Positions 1-9,270 of a DNA stretch of 64,000 bases are shown piece after piece. How positions within the stretch are numbered: position 1 is the first letter of the stretch; each line of letters starts with the position of its first letter. Source of the DNA: CAYSFW01 sp964620675 (GTDB lineage Bacteria; Pseudomonadota; Gammaproteobacteria; UWMA-0217); NCBI GenBank assembly GCA_964620675.1, contig CAZUJU010000007.1, positions 1 to 64,000 of the forward strand, read 5' to 3'. The position numbers and the translations under genes were made by a program. Below the pieces are notes generated by a model that was not told the origin of the DNA, did not search any database, and was given only the letters and a program-made list of their open reading frames with translations.

Positions 1-86
1 ATCACCGAGGACGTCCGACTCGTCGTGCGTTGGCGCGCGCCCGGTACCGGTGGCACTTCGCAAAGACAGCGACGCCCGCGCACGGC

Positions 87-92
87 TATAAT
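87..92 (+). promoter_or_regulatory. Likely -10 element of the rph promoter
   Basis: A perfect TATAAT lies 38 bases before the rph start codon. No good -35 is seen at normal spacing. The rest of bases 1-130 shows no gene that I can support. Confidence 0.45.
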
Positions 93-130
93 CGGCGGCC
101 TTTTGGCCATCTGAACACGGGAAATAGCCT

Positions 131-850
131 ATGCGACCGAGTGGACGCCGCCCCGACGAACTGCGCACCGTCAGTTTTACCCGCAATTACACCACTCATG
201 CCGAAGGTTCGGTGCTGGTGTGCTTCGGCAACACCAAGGTGCTCTGCACCGCCAGCGTTGAAGACCGCACCCCGCCATTTCTGCGCAACACCGGGCGCGG
301 CTGGGTGACCGCGGAATATGGAATGCTGCCACGCGCAACCGGTACCCGCACCCAGCGCGAAGCCGCCAAGGGCAAACAGTCCGGCCGAACCATGGAGATC
401 CAGCGCCTGATCGGACGCTCGCTGCGCGCGGCGATCGATCTGCAGGCGCTCGGCGAACGCCAGATCGTGCTCGATTGCGACGTGATCCAGGCCGACGGCG
501 GCACCCGCACCGCGGCGATCAGCGGCGCCTACGTCGCGCTGCATGACGCGGTCGAAGCCATGCTCAAGCAGAAACAGATCACCCGTAACCCGCTGCACGG
601 CCGCGTTGCCTCGGTTTCGGTCGGCATCTACGAAGGCACGCCGGTGCTGGACCTTGATTACGCCGAGGATTCCAATTGCGAGACCGACATGAACGTGGTC
701 ATGAACGAGACTGGCGCGATCATCGAGGTTCAGGGAACCGCCGAGGGCCACCCATTCCGCCGCGAGGAACTCGACGAGATGCTCAACCTCGCAGTCGCCG
801 GCATTCGTCAGATCATCACCGCCCAGGAGCTCGCGCTCTATGACAGCTAA
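131..850 (+). CDS. rph: Ribonuclease PH
   Basis: This is a phosphate-dependent 3'-5' exoribonuclease that trims the 3' ends of tRNA precursors in the cytoplasm. The 239-residue protein matches the family along its full length. It starts MRPSGR, followed by the TRNYTTHAEGSVLV block, the AEYGMLPRAT block and the GRSLRAAIDL block, and carries DCDVIQADGGTRTAAI in the second half. Length is normal, and the ATG at 131 gives the usual N-terminus with a GGGAAA upstream as a weak ribosome site. The 3' end overlaps the rdgB start by 11 bases, so the two are probably translationally coupled. The rph-rdgB-hemW order is common in Gammaproteobacteria. Confidence 0.97.
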   Translation: MRPSGRRPDELRTVSFTRNYTTHAEGSVLVCFGNTKVLCTASVEDRTPPFLRNTGRGWVTAEYGMLPRATGTRTQREAAKGKQSGRTMEIQRLIGRSLRAAIDLQALGERQIVLDCDVIQADGGTRTAAISGAYVALHDAVEAMLKQKQITRNPLHGRVASVSVGIYEGTPVLDLDYAEDSNCETDMNVVMNETGAIIEVQGTAEGHPFRREELDEMLNLAVAGIRQIITAQELALYDS

Positions 851-1451
851 ACGCGAGCACCGCGTGGTGCTGGCCTCCAACAACGCCGGCAAGCTGCGCG
901 AACTGCGCGCGGTGCTGGAGCCGATCGGCTTCGAACTGTTCGCCCAGTCCGCGTTCAACGTGCCCGAGGCCGATGAAACTGGCCTGACGTTTGTCGAGAA
1001 TGCGTTGCTCAAGGCGCGCAACGCTTGCCTGCACACCGGCTTGCCAGCGCTCGCGGACGACTCGGGTATCGAGGTCGACGCCCTGAACGGGCGTCCCGGG
1101 ATCTACTCCGCGCGCTATGCAGGCCCCGGCGCCAGCGATGCCGACAACAACGCACTGCTGCTCGATGCCCTCGACGGGGTGCCCGATGACGAACGTGGCG
1201 CGCGCTATCGCGCGGTCATCGTCTACCTGCGCCACGCCGAGGACCCCGCCCCGATCATCGCCGAGGGGGTCTGGGCCGGTGCCTTGCTGCGCGCGCCGCA
1301 GGGCAGCGGCGGTTTCGGCTATGACCCCTTGTTTTGGCTGCCGGAACTCGGCAAGACCTCGGCCGAACTCGATCCCGCCACCAAGAATTCGCTGAGCCAT
1401 CGCGGCCAGGCGCTCGGCACACTGATGCAGCGATTGCGGGAACTCGGCTAA
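840..1451 (+). CDS. rdgB: XTP/dITP pyrophosphatase
   Basis: This is a housecleaning enzyme that hydrolyses XTP, dITP and ITP to the monophosphates and so keeps deaminated purines out of nucleic acid. The 203-residue protein has the family signatures: LASNNAGKLREL near residue 11, the ALADDSGIEVDAL block, and GGFGYDPLFWLPE followed by the C-terminal SHRGQAL. Length is typical. The ATG lies inside the last codons of rph (ATGACAGCTAA junction), which supports coupling. hemW follows after 29 bases. Confidence 0.96.
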   Translation: MTAKREHRVVLASNNAGKLRELRAVLEPIGFELFAQSAFNVPEADETGLTFVENALLKARNACLHTGLPALADDSGIEVDALNGRPGIYSARYAGPGASDADNNALLLDALDGVPDDERGARYRAVIVYLRHAEDPAPIIAEGVWAGALLRAPQGSGGFGYDPLFWLPELGKTSAELDPATKNSLSHRGQALGTLMQRLRELG

Positions 1452-1480
1452 TCCCGCTCCGGGCTGATACCCTCGGGGCG

Positions 1481-2662
1481 ATGAACGGCCTCGAACTTCC
1501 GCCCTTGTCATTGTATGTGCACGTGCCCTGGTGCGTGCGCAAATGTCCTTACTGCGACTTCAATTCCTACACGCTGCGCGAAAACGCGCCTCCCGAGCGT
1601 CTCTATGTCGATGCCCTGCTGTGGGATCTGGAGGATGAGCTGCCGCTGGTGCAGGGGCGCCAGTTGCTCAGCATCTTTATTGGCGGCGGCACTCCCAGCC
1701 TATTCAGCGCCGACGCGATCAAACGCCTGCTCGAAGGCATCCGCGCGCGCGTCGCCTGGCGCGACGACATCGAGATCACGCTCGAAGCCAATCCAGGCAC
1801 GGTCGAGCATGACCGCTTCAGCGCCTACCGCGCCGCCGGCGTCAATCGACTCTCACTCGGCATCCAGAGTTTCGCGGACGCTCAGCTGCGCGCCCTGGGC
1901 CGGATTCACAGCGGTAGCGAAGCGCTCGAAGCAGTGACAACGGCACGCCAAGCCGGTTTCGAGAACCTCAATCTCGATCTGATGTTCAACCTGCCCGGAC
2001 AGGATCTCGCCGCCAGCCAAGCCGACCTCGCCCAAGCCATCGCGCTCGAACCGACCCACCTCTCGTTCTATCAACTGACGCTGGAACCCAATACCGAGTT
2101 CGCCGCACACCCGCCCGCCTTACCCGACGACGACACCGCCTGGGCCATGCAGGAGGCCGGAATCGAGCGCCTGGCACGCCACGGCTATCGCCAGTATGAA
2201 GTCTCCGCGTACGCCCGGACCGGGTCGATGAGCCGTCATAACCGCAACTATTGGGAATTCGGCGACTACCTCGCAATCGGTGCCGGCGCGCACGGCAAGT
2301 ACACCCGGCCGGATCGGGGCGAAGTCTGGCGCCGAACCCGGGTGCGCCAGCCACGCCAGTACCTCGCCGATACGGACCGTCGCATCGGCGAGGACGCGCC
2401 GATCGCTCACGACGCGCTGGCCTTCGAGTTCTTCCTGAACGCGCTACGCCTCACCGAGGGCTTTCCGCGTGTGTTGTTCCCGCAGCGCACCGGCCTTGCG
2501 TGGACCACGCTGGCGACGCAGCTTGCCGAGGCCACGGCCGACGGTCTACTCGAACCCGACCCCACCGACCGCTGGGTACGCCCGTCCGCGGCTGGTCAGC
2601 GATTCCTCAACAACCTGATCGAACGGTTCCTACCCGATGCCACACCAACGCCTGAGCGATGA
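1481..2662 (+). CDS. hemW: Radical SAM haem chaperone HemW
   Basis: HemW is a radical SAM family protein, formerly called an oxygen-independent coproporphyrinogen oxidase homologue. It binds haem and delivers it to respiratory proteins. The 393-residue protein opens LSLYVHVPWCVRKCPYCDFN, which holds the CX3CX2C radical SAM motif. It continues with FIGGGTPSLF, a SAM-binding GG motif, and SLGIQSF. An open frame continues upstream to 1334 but overlaps rdgB. The ATG at 1481 gives the usual short lead before the motif. The 3' end overlaps the next small gene by 26 bases. Confidence 0.94.
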   Translation: MNGLELPPLSLYVHVPWCVRKCPYCDFNSYTLRENAPPERLYVDALLWDLEDELPLVQGRQLLSIFIGGGTPSLFSADAIKRLLEGIRARVAWRDDIEITLEANPGTVEHDRFSAYRAAGVNRLSLGIQSFADAQLRALGRIHSGSEALEAVTTARQAGFENLNLDLMFNLPGQDLAASQADLAQAIALEPTHLSFYQLTLEPNTEFAAHPPALPDDDTAWAMQEAGIERLARHGYRQYEVSAYARTGSMSRHNRNYWEFGDYLAIGAGAHGKYTRPDRGEVWRRTRVRQPRQYLADTDRRIGEDAPIAHDALAFEFFLNALRLTEGFPRVLFPQRTGLAWTTLATQLAEATADGLLEPDPTDRWVRPSAAGQRFLNNLIERFLPDATPTPER

Positions 2663-2840
2663 CTTTGACGTGCAGTGCCCCTATTGCGGCGCATTGCTGA
2701 CCTTCACCCTCGACCTGACTGCCGTTGGTCCGGCGTTCATCGAGGATTGTCACGTCTGCTGCGCGCCGATGACCTTGCAACCCGAGTACGACGAAGCGGG
2801 CCACGTCACCGCCCTGTGGCCGCGACGCGACGACGAGTAA
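2637..2840 (+). CDS. CPXCG-motif cysteine-rich small protein
   Basis: This 67-residue protein matches the CPXCG-motif cysteine-rich family of unknown function. It has a CPYCG pair near residue 14 and a CHVCCAP pair near residue 40, which together look like a small zinc-binding fold. It overlaps the end of hemW by 26 bases in another frame and is probably the last gene of the rph operon. No signal peptide or membrane segment is seen. The function is unknown; a zinc ribbon acting in RNA or protein contacts would be a guess. Confidence 0.8.
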   Translation: MPHQRLSDDFDVQCPYCGALLTFTLDLTAVGPAFIEDCHVCCAPMTLQPEYDEAGHVTALWPRRDDE

Positions 2841-3046
2841 GCACCGCAAAAAGGGGCTTGACAACCGGCCCGCACCGGAGTGTGCACACCCGCCATATTT
2901 TTGTCACATTCTTACAGCGATTATTTTTCGCGCCCCAAGGGTTATCCCATAAGCCCTATAAATCAGCACTTTAGATATACGGCGAAAGTTTAATCAAACC
3001 GACAGAATCGTACATTTCATGCGGGATTGCGCCCGCGCTCCTAACG

Positions 3047-3081
3047 TCGTCCACAGACTTATCCACAGATATTGTGGAGAA
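3047..3081. promoter_or_regulatory. Cluster of DnaA-box-like sites
   Basis: A perfect DnaA box, TTATCCACA, lies at 3059-3067. A weaker forward site, TCGTCCACA, lies at 3047-3055. A reverse-oriented TTCTCCACA (read on the minus strand) lies at 3073-3081, eight of nine matching. The AT-rich stretch just upstream fits a DnaA-responsive region. Whether it is an origin, a titration or reactivation site, or a DnaA-regulated promoter cannot be told from sequence alone. Confidence 0.45.
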
Positions 3082-3181
3082 AGCGCATACCTCCAAAAGA
3101 CTCAATCAGTTAGACGGGTGTCGCACATTCCGCATTAATTCCGGGGCCTCATCAGGGGGCAAATGCGTAAAAACAACACGC

Positions 3182-3210
3182 TTGCGTTGCACGACAATTG
3201 AACCTAGAAT
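3182..3210 (+). promoter_or_regulatory. rpmE promoter
   Basis: TTGCGT at 3182-3187 and TAGAAT at 3205-3210 are separated by 17 bases, a normal sigma-70 layout. Transcription would start near 3217, about 30 bases before the rpmE ATG. Confidence 0.6.
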
Positions 3211-3245
3211 TCGCGGTCTTTTTCGATCAGCTCGAGGTTTGAAAC

Positions 3246-3452
3246 ATGAAGCCGGAGATCCATCCGAAGTACACCGAGGTCCAGGTGACTTGCAGCTGCG
3301 GTAACACCTTCGCGACGCGCTCGACCTACGGCAAACCGGCGATGAACGTCGAGGTGTGTTCGCAATGCCACCCGTTCTATACCGGCAAGCAGAAAACGGT
3401 TGACACGGGCGGTCAGGTCGACAAGTTCCGCCGCCGTTACGCCCAAGGCTAA
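3246..3452 (+). CDS. rpmE: Ribosomal protein L31 (zinc-binding form)
   Basis: This is a large-subunit ribosomal protein at the intersubunit bridge. The 68-residue protein starts MKPEIHPKY and has the four cysteines of the zinc-binding (C+) form: CSC near residues 16-18 and CSQCHPFYTGKQK near residues 37-40. The RBS-like GAGG lies just before the ATG. A sigma-70 promoter lies upstream and hairpins lie downstream, so it is probably a single-gene unit. Zinc-independent L31 paralogues (ykgM type) are not present in this window. Confidence 0.97.
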   Translation: MKPEIHPKYTEVQVTCSCGNTFATRSTYGKPAMNVEVCSQCHPFYTGKQKTVDTGGQVDKFRRRYAQG

Positions 3453-3461
3453 ACGCCGCAA

Positions 3462-3519
3462 AAGCGCACTCGCGAGCGTGCGCTTCCCGCTCGACGCCCG
3501 TTGCTTGCAGCGGGCGTCG
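3462..3519 (+). terminator. Two hairpins after rpmE
   Basis: The first hairpin has 8-bp arms at 3462-3469 and 3478-3485. The second has 9-bp arms at 3492-3500 and 3511-3519, followed by GCGTTT. The T-run is weak, so termination is likely but not certain. Confidence 0.5.
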
Positions 3520-3629
3520 GCGTTTGTGCCGCGCGTTTTGGTCCAAACCGCGGCAACCCGGCGTGTCTCCACACTGCGGAAATGACCTAGAATACCGGTG
3601 CCCCTCCACCACCCCACGAAGCCGCCACC

Positions 3630-4867
<1,238 letters not shown>

Positions 4868-4871
<4 letters not shown>

Positions 4872-5794
4872 ACCGCAACGACGAACCGGCAACGGCACCC
4901 GCCGAGGCGTCGACCTGTTACCTCGTCGACGCCAGTATTTACGTGTTTCGGGCCTGGTTCACTCTGCCCGATCACTTAGTCGGACGCGACGGGACTCCGA
5001 TCAACGCCCTGCTTGGATTCACCGATTTCGTTGCCGAGTTGCTGCGACGAACCGAAGCGCAGCAGATTGCCTTCGCGTTCGACGAAAGCCTCACCCGTTC
5101 GTTCCGCAATGAGATCTATCCGGCCTATAAGGCCAATCGACCGCCAGCGCCCGAGGCGCTGAAATGCCAGTTCGCACAGTGCCGCAGGTTTCTGAATCTA
5201 CTCGGAATTCAGGCGTATGGCAGCGACCGCTATGAGGCCGACGATCTGCTTGGCACGCTCAGTGTCCGCGCCCGCGCCAACGGCCATCGGGTTACCTTGG
5301 TCACGGCTGACAAAGACCTCACACAACTGGTTGGCGCACACGACGAGTGGTGGGATTTCGCGCGCGGCCGCCGCTTTGGTCCGCGCGAGATCGAGAAAAA
5401 ATTCGGGGTGCGGCCGGATCAGATCGCGGATTGCCTCGCGCTCGCTGGGGACAAAATCGACAACATTCCCGGGGTACCCGGCGTCGGCATGGCGACTGCG
5501 GCCAAGTTGCTGCGCCGATTCGGAACAGTTGACGCGCTGCTCACCGATACCGCGGCGATCAGCCGGATGCAGATCCGCGGCGCCAAGCGGCTGCAGGCGC
5601 TGATCGAAGCGCACACCGAAACGATCGTGCTGGCGCGCCGTTTAACCGCCATCGAGTGCGCCACGGACCTCGCCGAGACGCGGGAATTCGGTTTCGCCGC
5701 GGCTGACCCGGAGCCACTCCGTGCGTGGCTGGATGAGGTGGGCTTCAGCCAGCCCCGGCAACAGCGCTGGTTGGCGTGGCTGGCATCACGCTGA
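4868..5794 (+). CDS. 5'-3' exonuclease (non-polymerase, FEN/Xni-like), start uncertain
   Basis: This is a stand-alone homologue of the 5'-nuclease domain of DNA polymerase I, expected to cut flap or 5'-end structures. It shows YLVDASIYVFRAWF with the first metal-binding Asp, FDESLTRSFRNEIYPAYKANR, YEADDLLGTL, VTADKDLTQLV, and a helix-three-turn-helix region LAGDKIDNIPGVPGVGMATA. The essential VDAS segment lies before the first in-frame ATG, GTG or TTG (GTG 4943). Reading back, the only near-canonical codon is a CTG at 4868 overlapping the malic enzyme stop. I therefore extend the gene to 4868, giving about 308 residues. The product is clear and the start is not. Confidence 0.8.
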
Positions 5795-5807
5795 GCACTG
5801 GGTTGGC

Positions 5808-6302
5808 TCAGTTTCCGATCATGACCCCGATGCCGAATTGGACCCGCGAGCCAACATCCCCGTAGCGCCCGGCGATAGACCATAAATGGATCTGGTCGAC
5901 TTCGACCCGCGGATAGCTGTATTCGGCTTCGCCGATCTTGCCCTTGACCACCTCTCGCGTGACCCCGCTGACGGTGACTAGCCGACCGTTGCTGTAGTCG
6001 GCGGTTTCGAGATATCCGGGCCTGTCGGCGAAAAACCGCGTCTGCGCCGGCCGGCTGGTATCCGGCCGCTGTGAGCCGTCTAGCGGATAGCCCAGCACCT
6101 CCAGGCGGGTGCTGTCGCGCTGATTGCTTGCGCTGATGATCATGCCGCCCCAAACCACGGCCTTCCCGGTCGCTGGCGCCGCGGCCATCGCGTCCGGGGT
6201 ATAGGCGCGAGCTTCTTCGGTCACGGGAAACTGCGGTCCGCTCGCGCAGCCACCCAGCGCCGCGAGGGCAACCCCCAAGACAACGGATCGGATCTTCATC
6301 AT
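5808..6302 (-). CDS. Slp-family outer membrane lipoprotein (copy 1)
   Basis: Slp proteins are outer-membrane lipoproteins, often induced in starvation or stationary phase, with unknown biochemistry. This copy has a lipoprotein signal ending LGGCASG and the family core VVWGGMIISASNQRDSTRLEVLGYPL. It continues with the GRLVTVSGVTREVVKG strand pair and ends with the IHLWS segment. The reading frame opens at 6320, but the ATG pair at 6302/6299 gives a normal signal peptide. It follows the second Slp gene by five bases, so the two are co-transcribed and probably arose by duplication. Confidence 0.88.
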   Translation of the reverse strand: MMKIRSVVLGVALAALGGCASGPQFPVTEEARAYTPDAMAAAPATGKAVVWGGMIISASNQRDSTRLEVLGYPLDGSQRPDTSRPAQTRFFADRPGYLETADYSNGRLVTVSGVTREVVKGKIGEAEYSYPRVEVDQIHLWSIAGRYGDVGSRVQFGIGVMIGN

Positions 6303-6307
6303 GCTGT

Positions 6308-6847
6308 TCACCACCACCACGGATAGAACGGATCATAGCGGGAGCGATAGGGCGCGTACCATGGGTTGTACCAACCCGGATAGGAAGGATAGTCGTACCA
6401 ATCCGTCTCGCGGATCGGCTCCCATAGGTGCAGGGTATCGGCCTTGACCACTGGATATTGGTACGCGAATTCACCGATCCTGCCCGGTTCGGTACCCACG
6501 ATTTCGCCGACCACGGTCACTTGGCGATCCTTCGCGTACACGCTGGGATCGAGAAAACCGTGCGCCAGCACGACGAACCGCCCGTCCGTCGCGTCCGCGC
6601 GACTCGGCCGCCCACTCGACTGCAACCGCCGCGATACGATCTCGATTCGAGTCGCATCCGCAAGGTTCGCTACGGTGGCGATATTGCCGCCCCACCTTAC
6701 CTGCCTGCCGACATAAGCCGTCGGCGCGGACTTAACCTCGGCGAGCTGGATTGGGGGTTCGATCGGAGTCTCGATCGCCTTGGGAACGGTGCTGGCGCAA
6801 CCCGCGAGAGCCATGATCGCCACCACGCTCAGTGCGCTTCGCAACAT
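6308..6847 (-). CDS. Slp-family outer membrane lipoprotein (copy 2)
   Basis: This 179-residue protein has a lipoprotein signal (MALAGCAS) and the Slp core VRWGGNIATVANLADATRIE with the later DTLHLWEP. It differs from its neighbour by a C-terminal tail of about 30 residues that is very rich in Tyr, Trp and Pro and ends YPWWW. Such a tail could pack at the membrane surface or bind carbohydrate or peptidoglycan, but nothing in the sequence settles this. It is the first gene of the two-gene unit. Confidence 0.87.
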   Translation of the reverse strand: MLRSALSVVAIMALAGCASTVPKAIETPIEPPIQLAEVKSAPTAYVGRQVRWGGNIATVANLADATRIEIVSRRLQSSGRPSRADATDGRFVVLAHGFLDPSVYAKDRQVTVVGEIVGTEPGRIGEFAYQYPVVKADTLHLWEPIRETDWYDYPSYPGWYNPWYAPYRSRYDPFYPWWW

Positions 6848-6954
6848 CTCGTACGCTCACGGAAGTGGATATATTCAAATGATACGCCAAACCTGGGGCG
6901 CGGGATGCGCACACGCATCACCATCGTGGATTTGGTTTCAGGCGGGCGACACAG

Positions 6955-8577
6955 TCACCACCAGCGTGGATTGTTCTCGATGAACTCCAATACCGCGTCG
7001 TATTTTGGCGCCTCGGCGCGCTTGCGGTAGAGCGAGTCGGTCAAGCCCCAGCGCCCCCATTTGCTGGTCTTGGTCGGCGACGAGTAATACACGAATAGCG
7101 TGCCCCCGGCCTTGCGCCAAGCATCGAGGTAGCGCGTCGTCATCGCCCGCATCTGGCGGTGACGATCGGCGTTGTCGAACAGATCGTTCAGTTTCTTGCG
7201 GTTTTCGGCGCCGTGAAACCCGGCGAGGTGATGGCCGCCTTCGTAGGCGATCAGATCGACGCCGTGCTTTTTCGCCACCTTCGCGTTCGCCTCCATCCAC
7301 TCGATCGCCTCCGGCAAGGATTGTGTCCGCACCTCATCGAACAGCGCCGCGACCGACAGACGCTCCACCCGCTCGGCGCCACTCGGATCCCCCAGATGGC
7401 CGCCGAAGTACGGCGCAATCGCCAACGCATCGGCGTGCCGGGCGGCCTCCCCGTACCCGAGAATGAGATCGCCGAACCACGCGTTGGCGGCCTGTGACGC
7501 CAGCACCTTCACCAACCTCTCGTCGCCGCCGAACACCTTCTCGAAGATCTTGAAGATCTCGACCGCGCGCTTGGAGTAAAACATCTGCGCCGCGGTGTAC
7601 TTGTCCGAATCGAGGCGCAACTTCTGCCCCATCTCCAACGCATAGCGGTTCTGCTCAAACGCGCTGTTCCAGACTTCGTTGGAGTACTCCACGTAGACCT
7701 TCAGCGCGGGATTCAGATGGTCACGCACATACTCCGCAAAATGAAACACATACTCGTCATCGGCGCGGTGCGGCAGGGTAAACCACGCGTCCGCGTTCAT
7801 CCGATTGGCGAGCTCGACCAAAATCTCGACCGGAACGCCGCGCCGGGTCGACCAGGTCGCATCGGTCACGCGTGGCCGCTCGGACCAATGCTGCAACGGC
7901 GAGGCATTGGTGCCCATCAGGTCCATGAACCGCAGCACCTTGAACGGCCGCAGAAAATTCAAATAGTCGGGGTTGAACAATTGGGTCGCATGGTGATCCT
8001 TGAACGATTGATAGTCCCCCTTGCATTCGCCCTCTCCCGCGACCCGCGTGAACGGATCCGAGGCGCAGATCCCACCCGGCATGACGACGCGTATATCCCG
8101 GATCGGATCGTCCGGATCGGTTGCGATAATGTCGAGCTGCAGCCCGTTTTCCGCCGCATTGAGCGAGATCACATCGCGCCCTTCGCTGCGACTGACCGGC
8201 TCCGCCCCGCCGCCGTAGCTGATTCGGCCTTTGCCGTTGTAGGTTACCTCGTATCGCCCGCTTGGAAAGCGTCCCTTGATATCCCACAACATGTAGGTCG
8301 TCGCCCGCGCCTCACCGCCAAGCGACTTGACCCAGCCGTGCTTGTCCACCTCGACCCCGGGGCTGGTTTCCTGAAACGTCCGCGCGGCACGAAAGACATC
8401 GACGAACTGCACATCCGCCGACCAGTCGCGAACCTCGCGCAGATTCAGCCCCAGCGGCGACTTGGCGTAATCCGGTGGCGCCGCGGCGCAAGCCGCGACC
8501 GTCCAGAACACGATCAGCGTCAACAGGGAACTCAACGAAGCGATACGCACGGCGATCTCCGGTCTTGATTTGGTCAT
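6955..8577 (-). CDS. Exported glycoside-hydrolase-like protein
   Basis: This 540-residue protein belongs to a family often labelled cellulose-binding protein. I recognise the family but no tested activity. It has an N-terminal signal (a hydrophobic stretch ending ACAAAPPDY) and a beta-rich first part of about 180 residues. A TIM-barrel-like part follows with two conserved acidic motifs, VYVEYSNEVWN (acid/base type Asn-Glu) and LIAYEGGHH (nucleophile type Glu). These are the marks of a clan GH-A retaining glycosidase. The frame opens at 8646; the ATG at 8577 is chosen because it places the hydrophobic signal near the N-terminus. It is divergent from rluE and appears monocistronic. Confidence 0.75.
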   Translation of the reverse strand: MTKSRPEIAVRIASLSSLLTLIVFWTVAACAAAPPDYAKSPLGLNLREVRDWSADVQFVDVFRAARTFQETSPGVEVDKHGWVKSLGGEARATTYMLWDIKGRFPSGRYEVTYNGKGRISYGGGAEPVSRSEGRDVISLNAAENGLQLDIIATDPDDPIRDIRVVMPGGICASDPFTRVAGEGECKGDYQSFKDHHATQLFNPDYLNFLRPFKVLRFMDLMGTNASPLQHWSERPRVTDATWSTRRGVPVEILVELANRMNADAWFTLPHRADDEYVFHFAEYVRDHLNPALKVYVEYSNEVWNSAFEQNRYALEMGQKLRLDSDKYTAAQMFYSKRAVEIFKIFEKVFGGDERLVKVLASQAANAWFGDLILGYGEAARHADALAIAPYFGGHLGDPSGAERVERLSVAALFDEVRTQSLPEAIEWMEANAKVAKKHGVDLIAYEGGHHLAGFHGAENRKKLNDLFDNADRHRQMRAMTTRYLDAWRKAGGTLFVYYSSPTKTSKWGRWGLTDSLYRKRAEAPKYDAVLEFIENNPRWW

Positions 8578-8632
8578 TGGGCGGTATGGTAGGCCGAATG
8601 CCAACGAGCAATAAACCCACAGCCCCGAGTTC

Positions 8633-8660
8633 TTGCGGTCTGTCACACAACCGCTATGAT
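8633..8660 (+). promoter_or_regulatory. rluE promoter
   Basis: TTGCGG at 8633-8638 and TATGAT at 8655-8660 are separated by 16 bases. The -10 covers the upstream in-frame ATG at 8656, so the start would be the ATG at 8668, almost exactly at the predicted transcription start. Confidence 0.55.
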
Positions 8661-8667
8661 CCGGGCC

Positions 8668-9258
8668 ATGCCAAGCCGGGTCATCCTGTTAAACAAACCG
8701 TTCGGATTTCTGAGCCAGTTTACCGACGACGGCGCGCGGCCGACGCTGGCCGCGCTGGTTCCGGTGCCGGGCGTCTACCCGGCCGGACGACTCGATCGCG
8801 ACAGCGAAGGGCTGTTGGTGCTGACCGACGACGGCGCGTTGCAACACCGCATCGCCCATCCGCGCCATCGCGGCGGCAAGACCTACTGGGTTCAGATCGA
8901 GGGCGAGCCGACCCCAGCCGCGCTTGAACACTTGCGTCACGGCGTGGTGCTGAACGACGGCCCGACGCTGCCGGCCGAGGCCGATCTGATCGACGAACCC
9001 GTCGGTCTCTGGCCGCGCGATCCGCCCATCCGCGTCCGTCGCGCGATTCCGACTTGCTGGCTGAGCCTCACGTTGCGCGAGGGGCGCAATCGGCAGGTCC
9101 GGCGCATGACCGCAGCGGTTGGCCACCCGACCTTGCGCCTGATCCGCTATCGGGTCGGCGATTGGACGCTGGACGGCATCGCCCCCGGCGCCTGGCGCGA
9201 ACTGGCGGTGCACCCGCCCACGCGCGAGACACGTGCGCAGCCGCGCCGCGCGTCCTGA
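8668..9258 (+). CDS. rluE: 23S rRNA pseudouridine synthase, RluE type
   Basis: This enzyme isomerises a uridine of 23S rRNA (U2457 in E. coli) to pseudouridine. The 196-residue protein begins MPSRVILLNKPFGFLSQF. It has the catalytic motif PAGRLDRDSEGLLVLT with Asp43 and the C-terminal LREGRNRQVRRMTAAVGHPT typical of the RsuA/RluE group. No N-terminal S4 domain is present, as in RluE. An ATG 12 bases upstream (8656) lies in the -10 box, so 8668 is preferred. Confidence 0.9.
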   Translation: MPSRVILLNKPFGFLSQFTDDGARPTLAALVPVPGVYPAGRLDRDSEGLLVLTDDGALQHRIAHPRHRGGKTYWVQIEGEPTPAALEHLRHGVVLNDGPTLPAEADLIDEPVGLWPRDPPIRVRRAIPTCWLSLTLREGRNRQVRRMTAAVGHPTLRLIRYRVGDWTLDGIAPGAWRELAVHPPTRETRAQPRRAS

Positions 9259-9270
9259 GAGCCGCGCCAG

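Larger units (their letters stand above)
2841..3245. other. Intergenic region upstream of rpmE
   Basis: This 405-base stretch carries no supportable gene. It has an unusually AT-rich block (about 2890-3020), a group of DnaA-box-like sites at 3047-3081, and the rpmE promoter at 3182-3210. A TTGACA at 2858-2863 has no convincing -10 partner. Confidence 0.6.

Noticed and set aside
86..1036. Long minus-strand frame opposite rph
   Set aside because: High GC produces long antisense frames; rph on the plus strand matches its family fully, the other frame matches nothing.
2858..2863. TTGACA after the CPXCG gene as a promoter
   Set aside because: No -10-like sequence at 16-18 bases.
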